A stretch of 64,000 bases of DNA from Amorphus coralli DSM 19760 (lineage in GTDB: Bacteria; Pseudomonadota; Alphaproteobacteria; Rhizobiales; Amorphaceae): NCBI RefSeq assembly GCF_000374525.1, contig NZ_KB894571.1, forward strand, positions 434,001-498,000, read 5' to 3'. The translations under genes and the position numbers were made by a program. The first letter of the stretch is position 1; every line of letters begins with the position of its first letter. Below the pieces are notes generated by a model. That model searched no databases. It had not been told where the DNA came from and saw nothing but the letters and a program-made list of their open reading frames with translations. Below are positions 1 to 8,109 of this stretch, piece by piece.

Positions 1-565
1 AACCGAGGCGCCAGCCATAGGCGACCACCTGGTCGGGAGACAGGGAGTGAAGGATCACCCATTGCACCGCCTGCGCCAGCACCAGGCCGACATTGATCAT
101 CAGGAACAGCGTGCCGCAGGCAAAGGCGCGGCGTCGGGGCATGGTTTCCGTCACAAGCGTCATCGCGCCGGGGATCTCGCCGCCGAGACAGAGGCCCTGG
201 ACGAGCCTGAGGATCACGAAGATCACCGCCGCCGCCACGCCCCACTGGGCATGGCCCGGCAGCACGGCCATCAGAATGGTCGCCGCGGCCATGCCGCCGA
301 TGGAAACACGCAGCGCCTGGCGGCGGCCATAACGGTCGCCGAAATGGGAAAAGAGCAGGCCGCCGATGGGCCGCACGAGATAGCCGGCGGCGAACACCGC
401 GAAGGCTGCCAGGAGCCGCACGCGGTCGTCGTCCGCCGGGAAGAAGACTTGGCCTATGGTCTGCGCGAACACGGCGTAGATGACGAAGTCATAGAACTCC
501 AGCCCACCGCCAAGACTGCCGAAGAGGAGTGCCCGCCTGCGCTCGCGCGCCGTCACCAGACCCAT
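1..565 (-). CDS. MFS transporter, MHS-like, N-terminal part (runs off left edge)
   Basis: About 188 N-terminal residues of a major facilitator superfamily permease are present; the rest lies beyond base 1. The ATG at 565 opens MGLVTARERRR, followed by an acidic/aromatic stretch (GGLEFYDF) and first helix, then a loop with the MFS signature GDRYGRR near residue 75, and a later helix containing GLCLGGEIPGA. The FYDF start and VRPIGG segment resemble the metabolite:H+ symporter (shikimate/proline/citrate-type) branch, so an organic acid or osmolyte is a likely substrate, but this is inference from family resemblance. No signal peptide is expected. No partner genes are visible upstream because of the window edge. 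Confidence 0.85.
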   Translation of the reverse strand, partial: MGLVTARERRRALLFGSLGGGLEFYDFVIYAVFAQTIGQVFFPADDDRVRLLAAFAVFAAGYLVRPIGGLLFSHFGDRYGRRQALRVSIGGMAAATILMAVLPGHAQWGVAAAVIFVILRLVQGLCLGGEIPGAMTLVTETMPRRRAFACGTLFLMINVGLVLAQAVQWVILHSLSPDQVVAYGWRLG

Positions 566-666
566 ACCTACCCCCGAGATCCCCTGCCCCGCCCGCACAA
601 CACCCCGGGCAGCGCCGCCACACTGGCACATCGGACGGCGTGCGGGGAAGCGGATGACCTCCCCGC

Positions 667-1119
667 TCAACGCCGTTCGGTGGGGGACGCGGGGCCGCCC
701 CGCCGTCGCCGCTTATAGGTCAGCGCGAGCGCCAGACAGCGGCGAAGGGGTTCGGCGTCGAGCGGGCCGGTGGCGGGCAGAAGCAGCGCGCGGCTGCCCC
801 GGCATTCGAGCTCCGGTGCAAGCGCGCGAAAATCGTCGGCGAGCGTCGTCTGGCAGTTCACGAAGAGGGCCGGGGTCGGCGGCGCGTCGCGGAGCACGCC
901 GAGCCGGATGGTGGTGCCGCTCCGGCTTGCCTCGGTGAGGTAGGCCGGTTCGCCCCATTTCAGCGTCTCGGTCAGCGGACCGACGCCGTCGAGGCCGTCC
1001 GCCGTAGAGAAGATCAGCGCGCGGACCTCCAGGAGCCGGGTACGCACCGCGGCGGGAAAGGCGTCGAAGGCCCGTGCCACCTCGGCCGGCGGGTCCGGAA
1101 CCGGAGCGCGGACGGTCAT
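667..1119 (-). CDS. DUF1801 domain-containing protein
   Basis: 150 residues, cytosolic, no signal peptide. The layout matches DUF1801 (YdhG-like) proteins: an N-terminal helical region (ARAFDAFPAAVRTRLLEVR), the characteristic LKWGEPAYL segment near the middle, then a beta-rich part (FVNCQTTL) and a C-terminal helix with a basic tail (TYKRRRR). The molecular function of the family is not established; structures show an alpha/beta fold. It follows the cupin gene on the same strand after 28 bp and may be the last gene of a small transcription unit headed by the lytic transglycosylase. Identification rests on the KWGxPAY motif and length. Confidence 0.75.
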   Translation of the reverse strand: MTVRAPVPDPPAEVARAFDAFPAAVRTRLLEVRALIFSTADGLDGVGPLTETLKWGEPAYLTEASRSGTTIRLGVLRDAPPTPALFVNCQTTLADDFRALAPELECRGSRALLLPATGPLDAEPLRRCLALALTYKRRRRGGPASPTERR

Positions 1120-1147
1120 CGGGGCAAAGGGCTGGCCATGGCGGCCC

Positions 1148-1555
1148 TCAGTCCGCCGGTGCGGCGGCGTAATCGGCGTCGGAGACCGGCTCCTGCCAGG
1201 TGGCCGTTTCGCCGTCCTCCGCCTCCTGGATGGCGATGTGGCTCATGACCGCGTCGGGGGCGGCGCCGTGCCAGTGGCGCTCGCCTGCGGGAAACCAGAC
1301 GCGGTCGCCCGGCCGCAGCACCCGCACCGGGCCGCCCTCGCTCTGGCAGCGCCCGGTGCCGGAGGCGACGAAGAGCATCTGTCCATAGGGATGGGTGTGC
1401 CAGTTGGTGCGGGCGCCCGGCGCGAAGGTCACCAGGAGCGCGCGGGCGCGACCGGGCTCCTCGGCCTCGCCGACCGGATCCATCCAGACGGTGCCGGTGA
1501 AATAGTCCGCCGGCGCCACCTTGCTCGGGGTCGATCCCGCTCGCATGAGTTTCAT
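1148..1555 (-). CDS. Cupin-domain protein
   Basis: 135-residue single-domain cupin. Cupin motif 1 is visible as TNWHTHPYGQMLFVASG (metal ligands HxH, then Q in place of the common E), and motif 2 as PGDRVWFPAGERHWHGA, giving the usual metal-binding His residues. The sequence resembles small RmlC-like cupins often named as carboxymuconolactone-decarboxylase-associated or quercetin-type cupins; the substrate is unknown. The ATG at 1555 lies 4 bp downstream of the stop of the lytic transglycosylase gene, so the two are probably cotranscribed, without an obvious functional link. Confidence 0.85.
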   Translation of the reverse strand: MKLMRAGSTPSKVAPADYFTGTVWMDPVGEAEEPGRARALLVTFAPGARTNWHTHPYGQMLFVASGTGRCQSEGGPVRVLRPGDRVWFPAGERHWHGAAPDAVMSHIAIQEAEDGETATWQEPVSDADYAAAPAD

Positions 1556-1559
1556 GGCG

Positions 1560-2813
1560 TCAGTCCTTCTGCCCTGTCAGGCCGCGAAAGATGTTGGGCA
1601 TCCGGAAGCCGGTGCCGCCAGCAGCCCCCTTGCCGCCCAGCGCCTCGTAGATCTTGCGGCCCGCCCGGCCGGTCTGCTCCATACCGTAGCGCGCCTCCGC
1701 CCGGGAGATCGCCGCCTGGGTCTGCGGACCGACCTTGCCGTCCGGCTTGCCCGCATCGAAGCCCTTGGCGTTGAGAAGCTTCTGCAGCTCCAGCCGCTCG
1801 GCGCGCGACAGGCCGGGATCGTCCGTGGGCCAGGGCGTGCGGAAGGTCGGATAGCCGGCGAGACGATCGGCCAGATGCGAGATCGCCAGCGCGTAGGATT
1901 CCGCCAGATTGTAGGAGTAGATCGCGTCAAAGTTCCGGAACACCAGGAAGCCCGGGCCGCGCGGGCCGGCAGGCAGCAGGAGGCCGGCAGACCCGCCGCC
2001 GGAGATCGGCCGCCCGTCGGCGCGCACCACGCCGCGGCTGCCCCAGGTCGATAGCGATGCCTTCGCCTTGCGGCCCGACGGTCCGGAATAGCTGGCCGGA
2101 ACCTTCACTTCGATCATCCACGGCTGCCCCGGCTGCCAGCCGGCCTTGCGCAGATAGTTCGCGGTCGATCCGAGCGCGTCGGGAACCGAGCGAACGAGAT
2201 CGCGCCGGCCGTCGCCGTCGAAGTCCACCGCCAGACGCTTGTAGGTGGACGGGATGAACTGGGTCTGGCCGAAGGCGCCTGCCCAGGAGCCGTAGAGCTC
2301 GTCGAGATCGAGGTCGCCGCCCTGCACCAGCGACAATGACGCGATCAGCTCGCCGCGCCAGAAGTCGGCACGCCGGCCGCCCTGGCAGGTCATGTTGGCG
2401 AGGGCGTGCGGCAGGAAGAATTCACCGACGGTCTTGCCGTAATCGGTCTCCACGCCCCACACCGCCACGACCACGTGCTTGTCGACGCCGTACTGGCGCT
2501 CCACGTCGCGCAGCACCCGGTCGTACTTGCGCAACATCTGCTTGCCGTCGCGCACCCTCTCCTCGTCGACGAGGAAGGCCATGTAGTCCCAGATCGGCGT
2601 CTTGAACTCCGGCTGCGAGCGGGAGAAGCGGATCACGTCCGGATCCGGCTTTGCGCCATCCAGCGCCCGCGCGGCGAGGTCCGGGCTGATCCCCGCCCGC
2701 ACCGCCGCCTGCTTCAGGCCGGCCACGCAGGAAGAGAAGTTGGCCTCGGCGGATGCGACGGACAGCGTCAGCGCGCCGAGGACGCCGAAGAGGGCCGGCA
2801 TGAACGTCCGCAT
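1560..2813 (-). CDS. Lytic murein transglycosylase (MltB-like, SLT_2 + PG-binding)
   Basis: 417 residues from the chosen start. The start at 2813 is preferred over an in-frame upstream codon at 2867 because it gives a clean Sec signal peptide (MRTFMPALFG...SVASAEA) and has a GGAG Shine-Dalgarno 8 nt upstream. The mature part is an SLT_2 transglycosylase domain with the catalytic glutamate in GVETDYG (about residue 122), and the C-terminal ~70 residues form a PG_binding_1 module (LQKLLNAKGFDAGKPDGKVG). The family cleaves the MurNAc-GlcNAc bond in the periplasm, forming 1,6-anhydro ends, during wall remodelling. There is no lipobox, so it is a soluble or peripherally bound form. The cupin gene follows 4 bp downstream. 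Confidence 0.9.
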   Translation of the reverse strand: MRTFMPALFGVLGALTLSVASAEANFSSCVAGLKQAAVRAGISPDLAARALDGAKPDPDVIRFSRSQPEFKTPIWDYMAFLVDEERVRDGKQMLRKYDRVLRDVERQYGVDKHVVVAVWGVETDYGKTVGEFFLPHALANMTCQGGRRADFWRGELIASLSLVQGGDLDLDELYGSWAGAFGQTQFIPSTYKRLAVDFDGDGRRDLVRSVPDALGSTANYLRKAGWQPGQPWMIEVKVPASYSGPSGRKAKASLSTWGSRGVVRADGRPISGGGSAGLLLPAGPRGPGFLVFRNFDAIYSYNLAESYALAISHLADRLAGYPTFRTPWPTDDPGLSRAERLELQKLLNAKGFDAGKPDGKVGPQTQAAISRAEARYGMEQTGRAGRKIYEALGGKGAAGGTGFRMPNIFRGLTGQKD

Positions 2814-3035
2814 GGAAAGGCTCCGTGACAAAAGGGCGGGCAACGATCCGAACGAGGATAGGATCAAAGCATGAGAATTCCATCAACGCCGCAAGGGACG
2901 GAACGGCCGCCCCGCCCTTGCGCATTCGGGTTCTCCGCCTCAAGTAGGATCGGACACTTATGGTCCCGTGATGGCGGCTCCAGCACCCCGCCACACGGGC
3001 GTCTTGGATCCATTTCTCCAGCCGGAAGGCGCGGA

Positions 3036-3401
3036 ATGTCCGTCAGACCACCCCGGTCGCTTGCGCCGAAATCGCACACCACGGCCTTCGAGGAAGCCCT
3101 CGACCACGAGATCCGGGGCGAGATGGCCGGTACCCATGGCCGCCTGATGCGCGTGCTGCAGAAGCAGCTTCAGGCGCTCGCCGACCACGACGCGGAACAC
3201 AGCGCCGAGGCGACGCCAGACCGTGACGCCCTGGTCGCCGCGGCCGGCGAGGCGCTCTGGCACATCGTCGTCCAGCGCGAACTCATGGGCCTGCGCCGGA
3301 CCAACGCATTCCTGGACGAATACGCCATCCCTCGCGAGGTCCGTCTCAGGATGGGTATGCGCCCGCATCCATCCTCCAAGAGCACGGGGCAGGAGGCCTG
3401 A
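3036..3401 (+). CDS. Conserved hypothetical protein, DUF6665-like
   Basis: 121 residues when started at the ATG at 3036 (MSVRPPRSLAPKS); the frame is open back to 2871, but that extension is rich in Pro/Arg/Ser and looks untranslated. The protein has a helical core (ALDHEIRGEMAGTHGRLMRVL), a segment ALWHIVVQRELMGLR, and ends VRLRMGMRP. This pattern resembles short alphaproteobacterial proteins grouped as DUF6665, recalled from memory and not searched. No signal peptide or membrane segment. It is transcribed divergently from the lytic transglycosylase. Function unknown. Confidence 0.65.
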   Translation: MSVRPPRSLAPKSHTTAFEEALDHEIRGEMAGTHGRLMRVLQKQLQALADHDAEHSAEATPDRDALVAAAGEALWHIVVQRELMGLRRTNAFLDEYAIPREVRLRMGMRPHPSSKSTGQEA

Positions 3402-3433
3402 AGCCAACCCGGAGCGCGGGGATTCCTCTAGCC

Positions 3434-3479
3434 GCAATCCCGGACGGAAAACCGGTCCCCACTTTTCCTGCGATTGCTC
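3434..3479. repeat. Palindromic intergenic repeat, copy 1
   Basis: 46-bp element with inverted ends GCAATCCC and GCGATTGC, inner arms GGAAAA and TTTTCC, and a loop CCGGTCCCCAC. It is followed at a 54-bp period by a nearly identical copy (44 of 46 bases alike by eye). Related elements occur at 26796 and 44652-44876. It resembles short palindromic repeats scattered between genes in rhizobial chromosomes. Confidence 0.85.
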
Positions 3480-3487
3480 CCTACCCC

Positions 3488-3533
3488 GCAATCCCGGACG
3501 GAAAACCGGTTCCCACTTTTCCTGGGATTGCTC
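3488..3533. repeat. Palindromic intergenic repeat, copy 2
   Basis: 46-bp direct repeat of the preceding element with perfect 8-bp terminal arms GCAATCCC/GGGATTGC and inner arms GGAAAA/TTTTCC around the loop CCGGTTCCCAC. Its last two bases (TC) are also the first two of the TCA that, read on the minus strand, is the TGA stop of the TRAP large permease gene. A transcript from that gene would therefore run straight into the hairpin after termination of translation. Confidence 0.85.
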
Positions 3534-4887
3534 AGTACGCCTGCGCCGGCAGCCAGAGCACGATCTGCGGGAACGAGAACACCAGTCCCAAGGCGATCAG
3601 CTGCAGGATCACGAACGGGATGACGCCCTTGTAGACGTCCACCGTCGTGACTTCCGGTGGCGCGGCGCCCTTCAGATAGAAGAGCGAGAAGCCCACCGGC
3701 GGTGTCAGGAACGAGGTCTGCAGGGCCACGGCGAACATCACGGTGAACCAGACCGGGTCGAAGCCCAGCGTGATGATCACCGGCGCCATGAGCGGCAGGA
3801 AGATCAGCGTGATCTCCAGCCAGTCCAGGAAGAAGCCCATGATGAAGGCCAGGAACAGCACGAAGATGACGATGCCGCTCGGGCCGAAGGGCAGCGATTC
3901 CAGGATGTGCTCGATGAACTGGTCGCCGCCGAGGGAGCGCATGACCAGCGCAAATGCCGTGGCGCCGACGAAGATTCCGAAGATGAAGGCGGTCGTGTAG
4001 GTGGTCTCGTAGCTGACCTCCTTCAGGACCTTGAAGTTCAGCCGGCCGTTGACCAGCGCCAGCATGAGCGCGCCAAAGGCTCCGATGCCGGCGGCCTCGG
4101 TCGGCGTCGCGACCCCGAAGAAGATGGTGCCGAGCACGGCGAAGATCAGGATCAGCGGCGGCAGCACGGAGATCAGCGTGCGGCCGATGACGGCGAAGGT
4201 GAGCGGCTCCAGATGGGTGGGCGCCGGGGCCGCCTTCGGGTTCAGCGCCGCGGTGATGAGCACGTAGAGAATGTAGAGGGTGCCGAGGATCAGCCCCGGC
4301 ATGACGGCGCCGAGAAAGAGGTCGCCCACCGAGAGCGACAGCTGGTCGGCCATGATGACCAGCATGATGGACGGCGGAATGAGGATTCCGAGCGTACCGG
4401 ACGAAGCGAGCACGCCGGCGGCGAGGCTCTTGGAATAGCCCTGCTCCAGCATGATCGGCATGGCCAGAACCGTGAGCAGCACCACCGAGGCGCCCACGAT
4501 GCCGGTGGAGGCCGCAAACAGGATGCCGATGAGGATCGCCGCGATGGCGAGGCCGCCCCGGAAGCGGCCGAACACCTGGACGAAGTTCTTCATCAGGGAT
4601 TCGGCGAGGCCCGAGCGCTCCAGCATCAGCCCCATGAAGATGAACATGGGCAAGGCCGTGAGGACCCAGTTCTCCATGAGGTTCCAGATCCGGTTCACCA
4701 CGATGGCGAAGTCGGACCAGGAATCCAGGAAGTAGGTATCGATGCCGAAATATTCCGGCCCCGCGATGCCGATCAGCGTGAAGACGAGCGACAGCCCCGC
4801 CAGGATCCACGCGATGGGAAATCCCGTGAGAAGCAGGACGATGAACGAGCCCAGAAGGGCGATGACGAGGATCTCGTAGGTTTCCAT
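3532..4887 (-). CDS. TRAP transporter large permease (DctM-like)
   Basis: 451 residues, strongly hydrophobic throughout with about 12 predicted membrane segments, as expected of DctM/SiaM subunits, which form the sodium-driven transport channel of tripartite ATP-independent periplasmic transporters. It begins METYEILVIALLGSF, and conserved segments include GFPIAWILAG near the N-terminus and PTEAAGIGAFGAL in the middle. It is the last gene of a binding-protein, small-permease, large-permease run on the minus strand, 43 bp after the small permease. Lying back to back with lutABC, the system probably imports lactate or a similar hydroxy-carboxylate; that substrate is inferred from context. The stop codon overlaps a palindromic repeat. 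Confidence 0.93.
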   Translation of the reverse strand: METYEILVIALLGSFIVLLLTGFPIAWILAGLSLVFTLIGIAGPEYFGIDTYFLDSWSDFAIVVNRIWNLMENWVLTALPMFIFMGLMLERSGLAESLMKNFVQVFGRFRGGLAIAAILIGILFAASTGIVGASVVLLTVLAMPIMLEQGYSKSLAAGVLASSGTLGILIPPSIMLVIMADQLSLSVGDLFLGAVMPGLILGTLYILYVLITAALNPKAAPAPTHLEPLTFAVIGRTLISVLPPLILIFAVLGTIFFGVATPTEAAGIGAFGALMLALVNGRLNFKVLKEVSYETTYTTAFIFGIFVGATAFALVMRSLGGDQFIEHILESLPFGPSGIVIFVLFLAFIMGFFLDWLEITLIFLPLMAPVIITLGFDPVWFTVMFAVALQTSFLTPPVGFSLFYLKGAAPPEVTTVDVYKGVIPFVILQLIALGLVFSFPQIVLWLPAQAY

Positions 4888-4930
4888 GGCGCCTGTCGGC
4901 CTGTCGCTGGGTGCGGTTCCGGGACGGGGT

Positions 4931-5530
4931 CTAGGACTCGCGCGGCGCGAGCGGGCGGGGGAAGCGGAAGAGATAGGACGTCACCCGCGACAGGCGGGCG
5001 AGCGCGGCCAGCGCGATCAGCGCGAAGGCGACGACGATCACCGACTTGAGCGCCCAGCGATGGCTGAGGCCCCCCGGCGCAATCGACACCTCGTTCATGT
5101 CCCAGGCGCGCTGGACGAAGGGAACCGCCTCGATGGCGATGAGCGTCGACACCGGCAGCAGGAAGATCAGCAGACCGAAGAGCTCGATCCAGGCGCGGCC
5201 ACGGGTCGACAGGTGCTCGGCGAAGACGTCGATGCGCACATGGCGGTCGCCGACAACGGCGAAGGAAAGGCCGATCATGAAGCCGATGGCGTAGACGTGC
5301 CATTGCAGCTCTTCGAACAGGATCAGACCCTCGTTGAAGACGTAGCGCAGGATCACGTTGACCAGGATGATGCCGATCAGCACCACCCAGAGCCACGACA
5401 CCGCACGCCCGAAGAAGTTGACCACCGCATCGATGGCCCGCGACAGGGTCGTCTCGGGAAGCGGGATCGCGGTCTTGCCGTGTTCGGCCGCCTCGACGGC
5501 CTCGATGATGCGGTCGTGCGCGTCGCTCAA
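4931..5530 (-). CDS. TRAP transporter small permease (DctQ-like)
   Basis: 199 residues with four predicted membrane helices (for example SWLWVVLIGIILVNVILRY and a later WIELFGLLIFLLPVSTLIAIEA), the standard DctQ arrangement; the partner of the large permease in the inner membrane. The start is placed at a TTG at 5530 giving MSDAHDRIIEAVE, because AAGGAG lies 8 nt upstream; a longer reading from 5587 would also need a TTG and has no such site. The N-terminal ~45 residues are charged and cytosolic, longer than in many DctQ proteins. It sits between the binding-protein and large-permease genes. Confidence 0.88.
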   Translation of the reverse strand: MSDAHDRIIEAVEAAEHGKTAIPLPETTLSRAIDAVVNFFGRAVSWLWVVLIGIILVNVILRYVFNEGLILFEELQWHVYAIGFMIGLSFAVVGDRHVRIDVFAEHLSTRGRAWIELFGLLIFLLPVSTLIAIEAVPFVQRAWDMNEVSIAPGGLSHRWALKSVIVVAFALIALAALARLSRVTSYLFRFPRPLAPRES

Positions 5531-5643
5531 CGGAACGGCTCCTTCCGGGCTTGGATGCTCTGCACGTGGCGGTGGCGCCGACGGCAAGTCGGCCTGCGGC
5601 GGGACCAGGCCCGCCGCAGGCTCACGTCAGGAGAGGACGAGGC

Positions 5644-6744
5644 CTACTGCTGGGCCTCGACGGGCCAGCTGCGCGGCAGGTAGCCGAGCTCGTGCCAGCC
5701 CTTGTTCTCCTTCTGGAAGGCGAGCTGGGACTCGTAGACCTTCTTGAACATCTCGTCCTTGGCGGACTCCTCGGCGAAGACCTCCGCGGATGCGGCCTGC
5801 AGGGCCGTCAGCACTTCGTCGGGAAGCTGCACCGCCTTCACGCCGTACTCCTCCTGAAAGCGGTTGAGCACCGCACCCTGGAGCGCCTCGGCCTTGGCGA
5901 TGGCATGGGTCACGCCGGCGTAGCAGGCCGTGTTGATGATCGCCTGCTGCTGCTCGTCCAGCCCGTTCCAGGCGTCGAGATTGACGTAGAGGAACTGGCT
6001 GGTGGACGGCTGATGCCAGCCCGGCAGGTGGTAGAACTTGGCCACCTTGTAGAAGCCGAGCTGCTCGTCGACGGTCGGCAGCGAGAACTCGGTGGCGTCG
6101 AGCACGCCCTTTTCGAGCGCCTGGTAGAGCTCGCCGCCCGGCAGCACGGTCACCGAGGCGCCGACCTTCTCCATCACCTTGCCGCCGAGACCGGCCGCAC
6201 GGAACTTGAGGCCCTTCACCTGGTCGAGATTCTCGATCTCGAAGGTGAACCAGCCGGCCGCTTCCGGAGCGATGGTGCCGCAGAAGATCGGGTGAACGTT
6301 GTAGGGCTTGTAGAGCTCCTTCAGAAGCTCGTCACCGCCACCGAAATACATCCAGGCGGCATACTGGTCGGGCTCGAGGCCGAAGGGACGCGCACCGAAC
6401 AGGGCCGAGGCCGGGACCTTGCCCTGCTCGTAGCCCATCCAGGCGTAGCCGGACTCCACCTTGCCTTCCGACACGGCATCGAAGATTTCCAGCGGCGGAA
6501 CGAGCTTGCCCGGCTCGAAGACTTCCAGGCGGATGGTGCCGCCGCTCATCTTGTCGACCTGCTCCGCCACCCATGGCGCAGTGTCGCCGAGCGCGGTGAG
6601 GGTCGAGGCGAACGACATCGGCATCGGCCAGCGGACGCGATCCGCCGCGTCGGCATCGGTGGCCAGGGACACGGCCCCGGCAAGGCCCATCAGGGCCGCG
6701 AACGCGCAGGCGCCCGCCGTACGAATCCTGTGATCGACTTGCAT
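5644..6744 (-). CDS. TRAP transporter substrate-binding protein (DctP-like)
   Basis: 366 residues including a Sec signal peptide that ends near ATDADA|ADRV. The mature protein is a periplasmic DctP-family binding protein; GLKFRAAGLGGKVMEKVGASV contains the conserved region with the arginine that in characterised members contacts the substrate carboxylate. The ATG at 6744 is chosen over an upstream in-frame codon because it precedes the signal peptide directly and has an AGGGAG site. It is first in the operon with the two permease genes and faces a GntR regulator and lutABC across a 495-bp gap. TRAP binding proteins for lactate are known in other bacteria, so lactate is the leading guess here. 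Confidence 0.92.
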   Translation of the reverse strand: MQVDHRIRTAGACAFAALMGLAGAVSLATDADAADRVRWPMPMSFASTLTALGDTAPWVAEQVDKMSGGTIRLEVFEPGKLVPPLEIFDAVSEGKVESGYAWMGYEQGKVPASALFGARPFGLEPDQYAAWMYFGGGDELLKELYKPYNVHPIFCGTIAPEAAGWFTFEIENLDQVKGLKFRAAGLGGKVMEKVGASVTVLPGGELYQALEKGVLDATEFSLPTVDEQLGFYKVAKFYHLPGWHQPSTSQFLYVNLDAWNGLDEQQQAIINTACYAGVTHAIAKAEALQGAVLNRFQEEYGVKAVQLPDEVLTALQAASAEVFAEESAKDEMFKKVYESQLAFQKENKGWHELGYLPRSWPVEAQQ

Positions 6745-7239
6745 GCTGTCTCTCTCCCTTGGAATGCTCTGAATTGTTATCGTTGGAGGCGACCGACGCG
6801 GTCCGCTCCGGACGGGTTGCTCCCGTCTCGTGCCGCCGATGCCCCGAAGCAACGCAAGGATGCATCCACCCCGGCCCCGCCTTGATGGAATGGTTTGCCG
6901 GACCGACCACCAGTGTCAAGCGGTCTGTCGCACGCGCGGCGTTCGCAGCACCTTGAGAAGGCCGCAAAACCCGGACAGCAGCGGGGACGTGGCGGCTGCT
7001 TCCCCCGATTTTCCATGGGCAAAGGTCCGCGAAAGTGGCGGGAATCCGGCTCACTCAAAACTTGCATTTTGCAGCGTTCTAAGTTTCACGCGACGCACAC
7101 GTCACCCATTCGACCAGTACGGCAATGGACAAGATCGTTGACCTCTCTCGCGCACGCCGCATACTTCGAGGGATAGGGAGACCACCGTCGGCGGCAGATC
7201 ACCCGTCGGCGGAGCAAAGAACAAGAACCGCAATCGGCC
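6745..7239. promoter_or_regulatory. Divergent intergenic region, TRAP operon / GntR-lutABC
   Basis: 495 bp without a convincing gene. It must hold the promoters for both the leftward TRAP operon and the rightward regulator-lut operon. A loose TGGT...ACCA inverted pair around 6891-6912 and a TGCA-TTT-TGCA around 7062-7074 are the only symmetrical sites seen; neither is a good match to a known FadR/LldR operator, so no operator is called. Confidence 0.5.
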
Positions 7240-8109
7240 ATGGTATTCGACCGTATCGTGCACAACCGCACCGCGGACGCGATCGTGCATCAGATCGAGG
7301 ATCTGATCCTGCAGGGCGTCCTGAGGACGGGCGACAGGCTGCCCCCGGAGCGCGACCTCGCCAAGACGCTCGACGTGTCGCGACCGATCCTGCGGCAGGC
7401 CCTGAAAACGCTGGAGGAGCGCGACCTGATCGTGGCGCGCCACGGCGGCGGCACCTTCGTGGCCGACGTGATCGGCACCGTTTTCTCAGAGCCCATCGTG
7501 CGGCTCTTCAACCGCCATCCCTCGGCCGTCTTCGACTACCTGGATTTCCGCTGCGAGATCGAACAGGTGACCTCGGCACTCGCCGCCACCCGCGCCACCG
7601 CCGCCGACCGCGAGATCCTCACCCATCTCATCGAGAAGATGCAGGCGGCGCACCAGGACGGGGCGTTCGACGAGGAAGCGGAGATCGACGTGGAGTTTCA
7701 CCACGCGATCGGCGAAAGCGCCCACAACATCGTGCTCCTGCACACGCTGCGGGGCTGCTACCGGCTGCTCGCCGACGGCGTCTTCTACAGCCGCGCGCGC
7801 CTCTACCAGAGCGCCGAGGCGCGCGACAAGCTGCTCGACCAGCACTGCACCATCTACCGCGCCATCATGGCCGGCGACCCGGAGGCGGCGCGCCTCGCCG
7901 CCCGGCGGCACATGAGTTACGTTGAGGGCACGCTGCGCGAAATCGAACGGGTCGGCGCCTGGGAAGACGTGGCCGAGCGCCGCCTGTCCCGCCTCGATAC
8001 CGCGCGCGGAGCGTCCAGAGCCACCGGCTCGAGCCGGAAGAAGGCCGCCGAGCGCACGCCGGAGGCGCCGACCGAAGACGCCGAACCCGCGACGGGAGCA
8101 TCCGAATGA
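7240..8109 (+). CDS. GntR family regulator, FadR/LldR subfamily
   Basis: 289 residues. Residues ~10-75 form a GntR winged helix (GDRLPPERDLAKTLDVSRP, then LIVARHGGGTFV), and residues ~95-235 an all-helical FCD ligand-binding domain with the metal-binding histidines expected in EFHHAIGESAHN and the C-terminal ARRHMSYVE. Some 45 extra residues at the end are Ala/Glu-rich and probably disordered. FCD regulators commonly bind small organic acids; next to lutABC this is probably the lactate-responsive regulator of the lut operon and of the divergent TRAP genes. Its TGA overlaps the lutA ATG (ATGA), so it is cotranscribed and translationally coupled. Confidence 0.9.
   Translation: MVFDRIVHNRTADAIVHQIEDLILQGVLRTGDRLPPERDLAKTLDVSRPILRQALKTLEERDLIVARHGGGTFVADVIGTVFSEPIVRLFNRHPSAVFDYLDFRCEIEQVTSALAATRATAADREILTHLIEKMQAAHQDGAFDEEAEIDVEFHHAIGESAHNIVLLHTLRGCYRLLADGVFYSRARLYQSAEARDKLLDQHCTIYRAIMAGDPEAARLAARRHMSYVEGTLREIERVGAWEDVAERRLSRLDTARGASRATGSSRKKAAERTPEAPTEDAEPATGASE

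Noticed and set aside
2891-2921. GCAAGGG...CCCTTGC inverted repeat between the transglycosylase and DUF6665-like genes, considered a further hairpin-family copy
   Set aside because: Only 7 bp of arm and a GGAC-like start match; the inner stem and loop of the family are missing.
3434-3533. Two near-identical repeats considered as a CRISPR array
   Set aside because: Only two copies with an 8-bp gap, each palindromic with paired arms; no spacers and no cas genes.
6891-6912. TGGT...ACCA inverted pair as a FadR-type operator for the lut/TRAP region
   Set aside because: The half-sites are only 4 bp and the spacing is longer than known FadR/LldR operators; chance match is likely.
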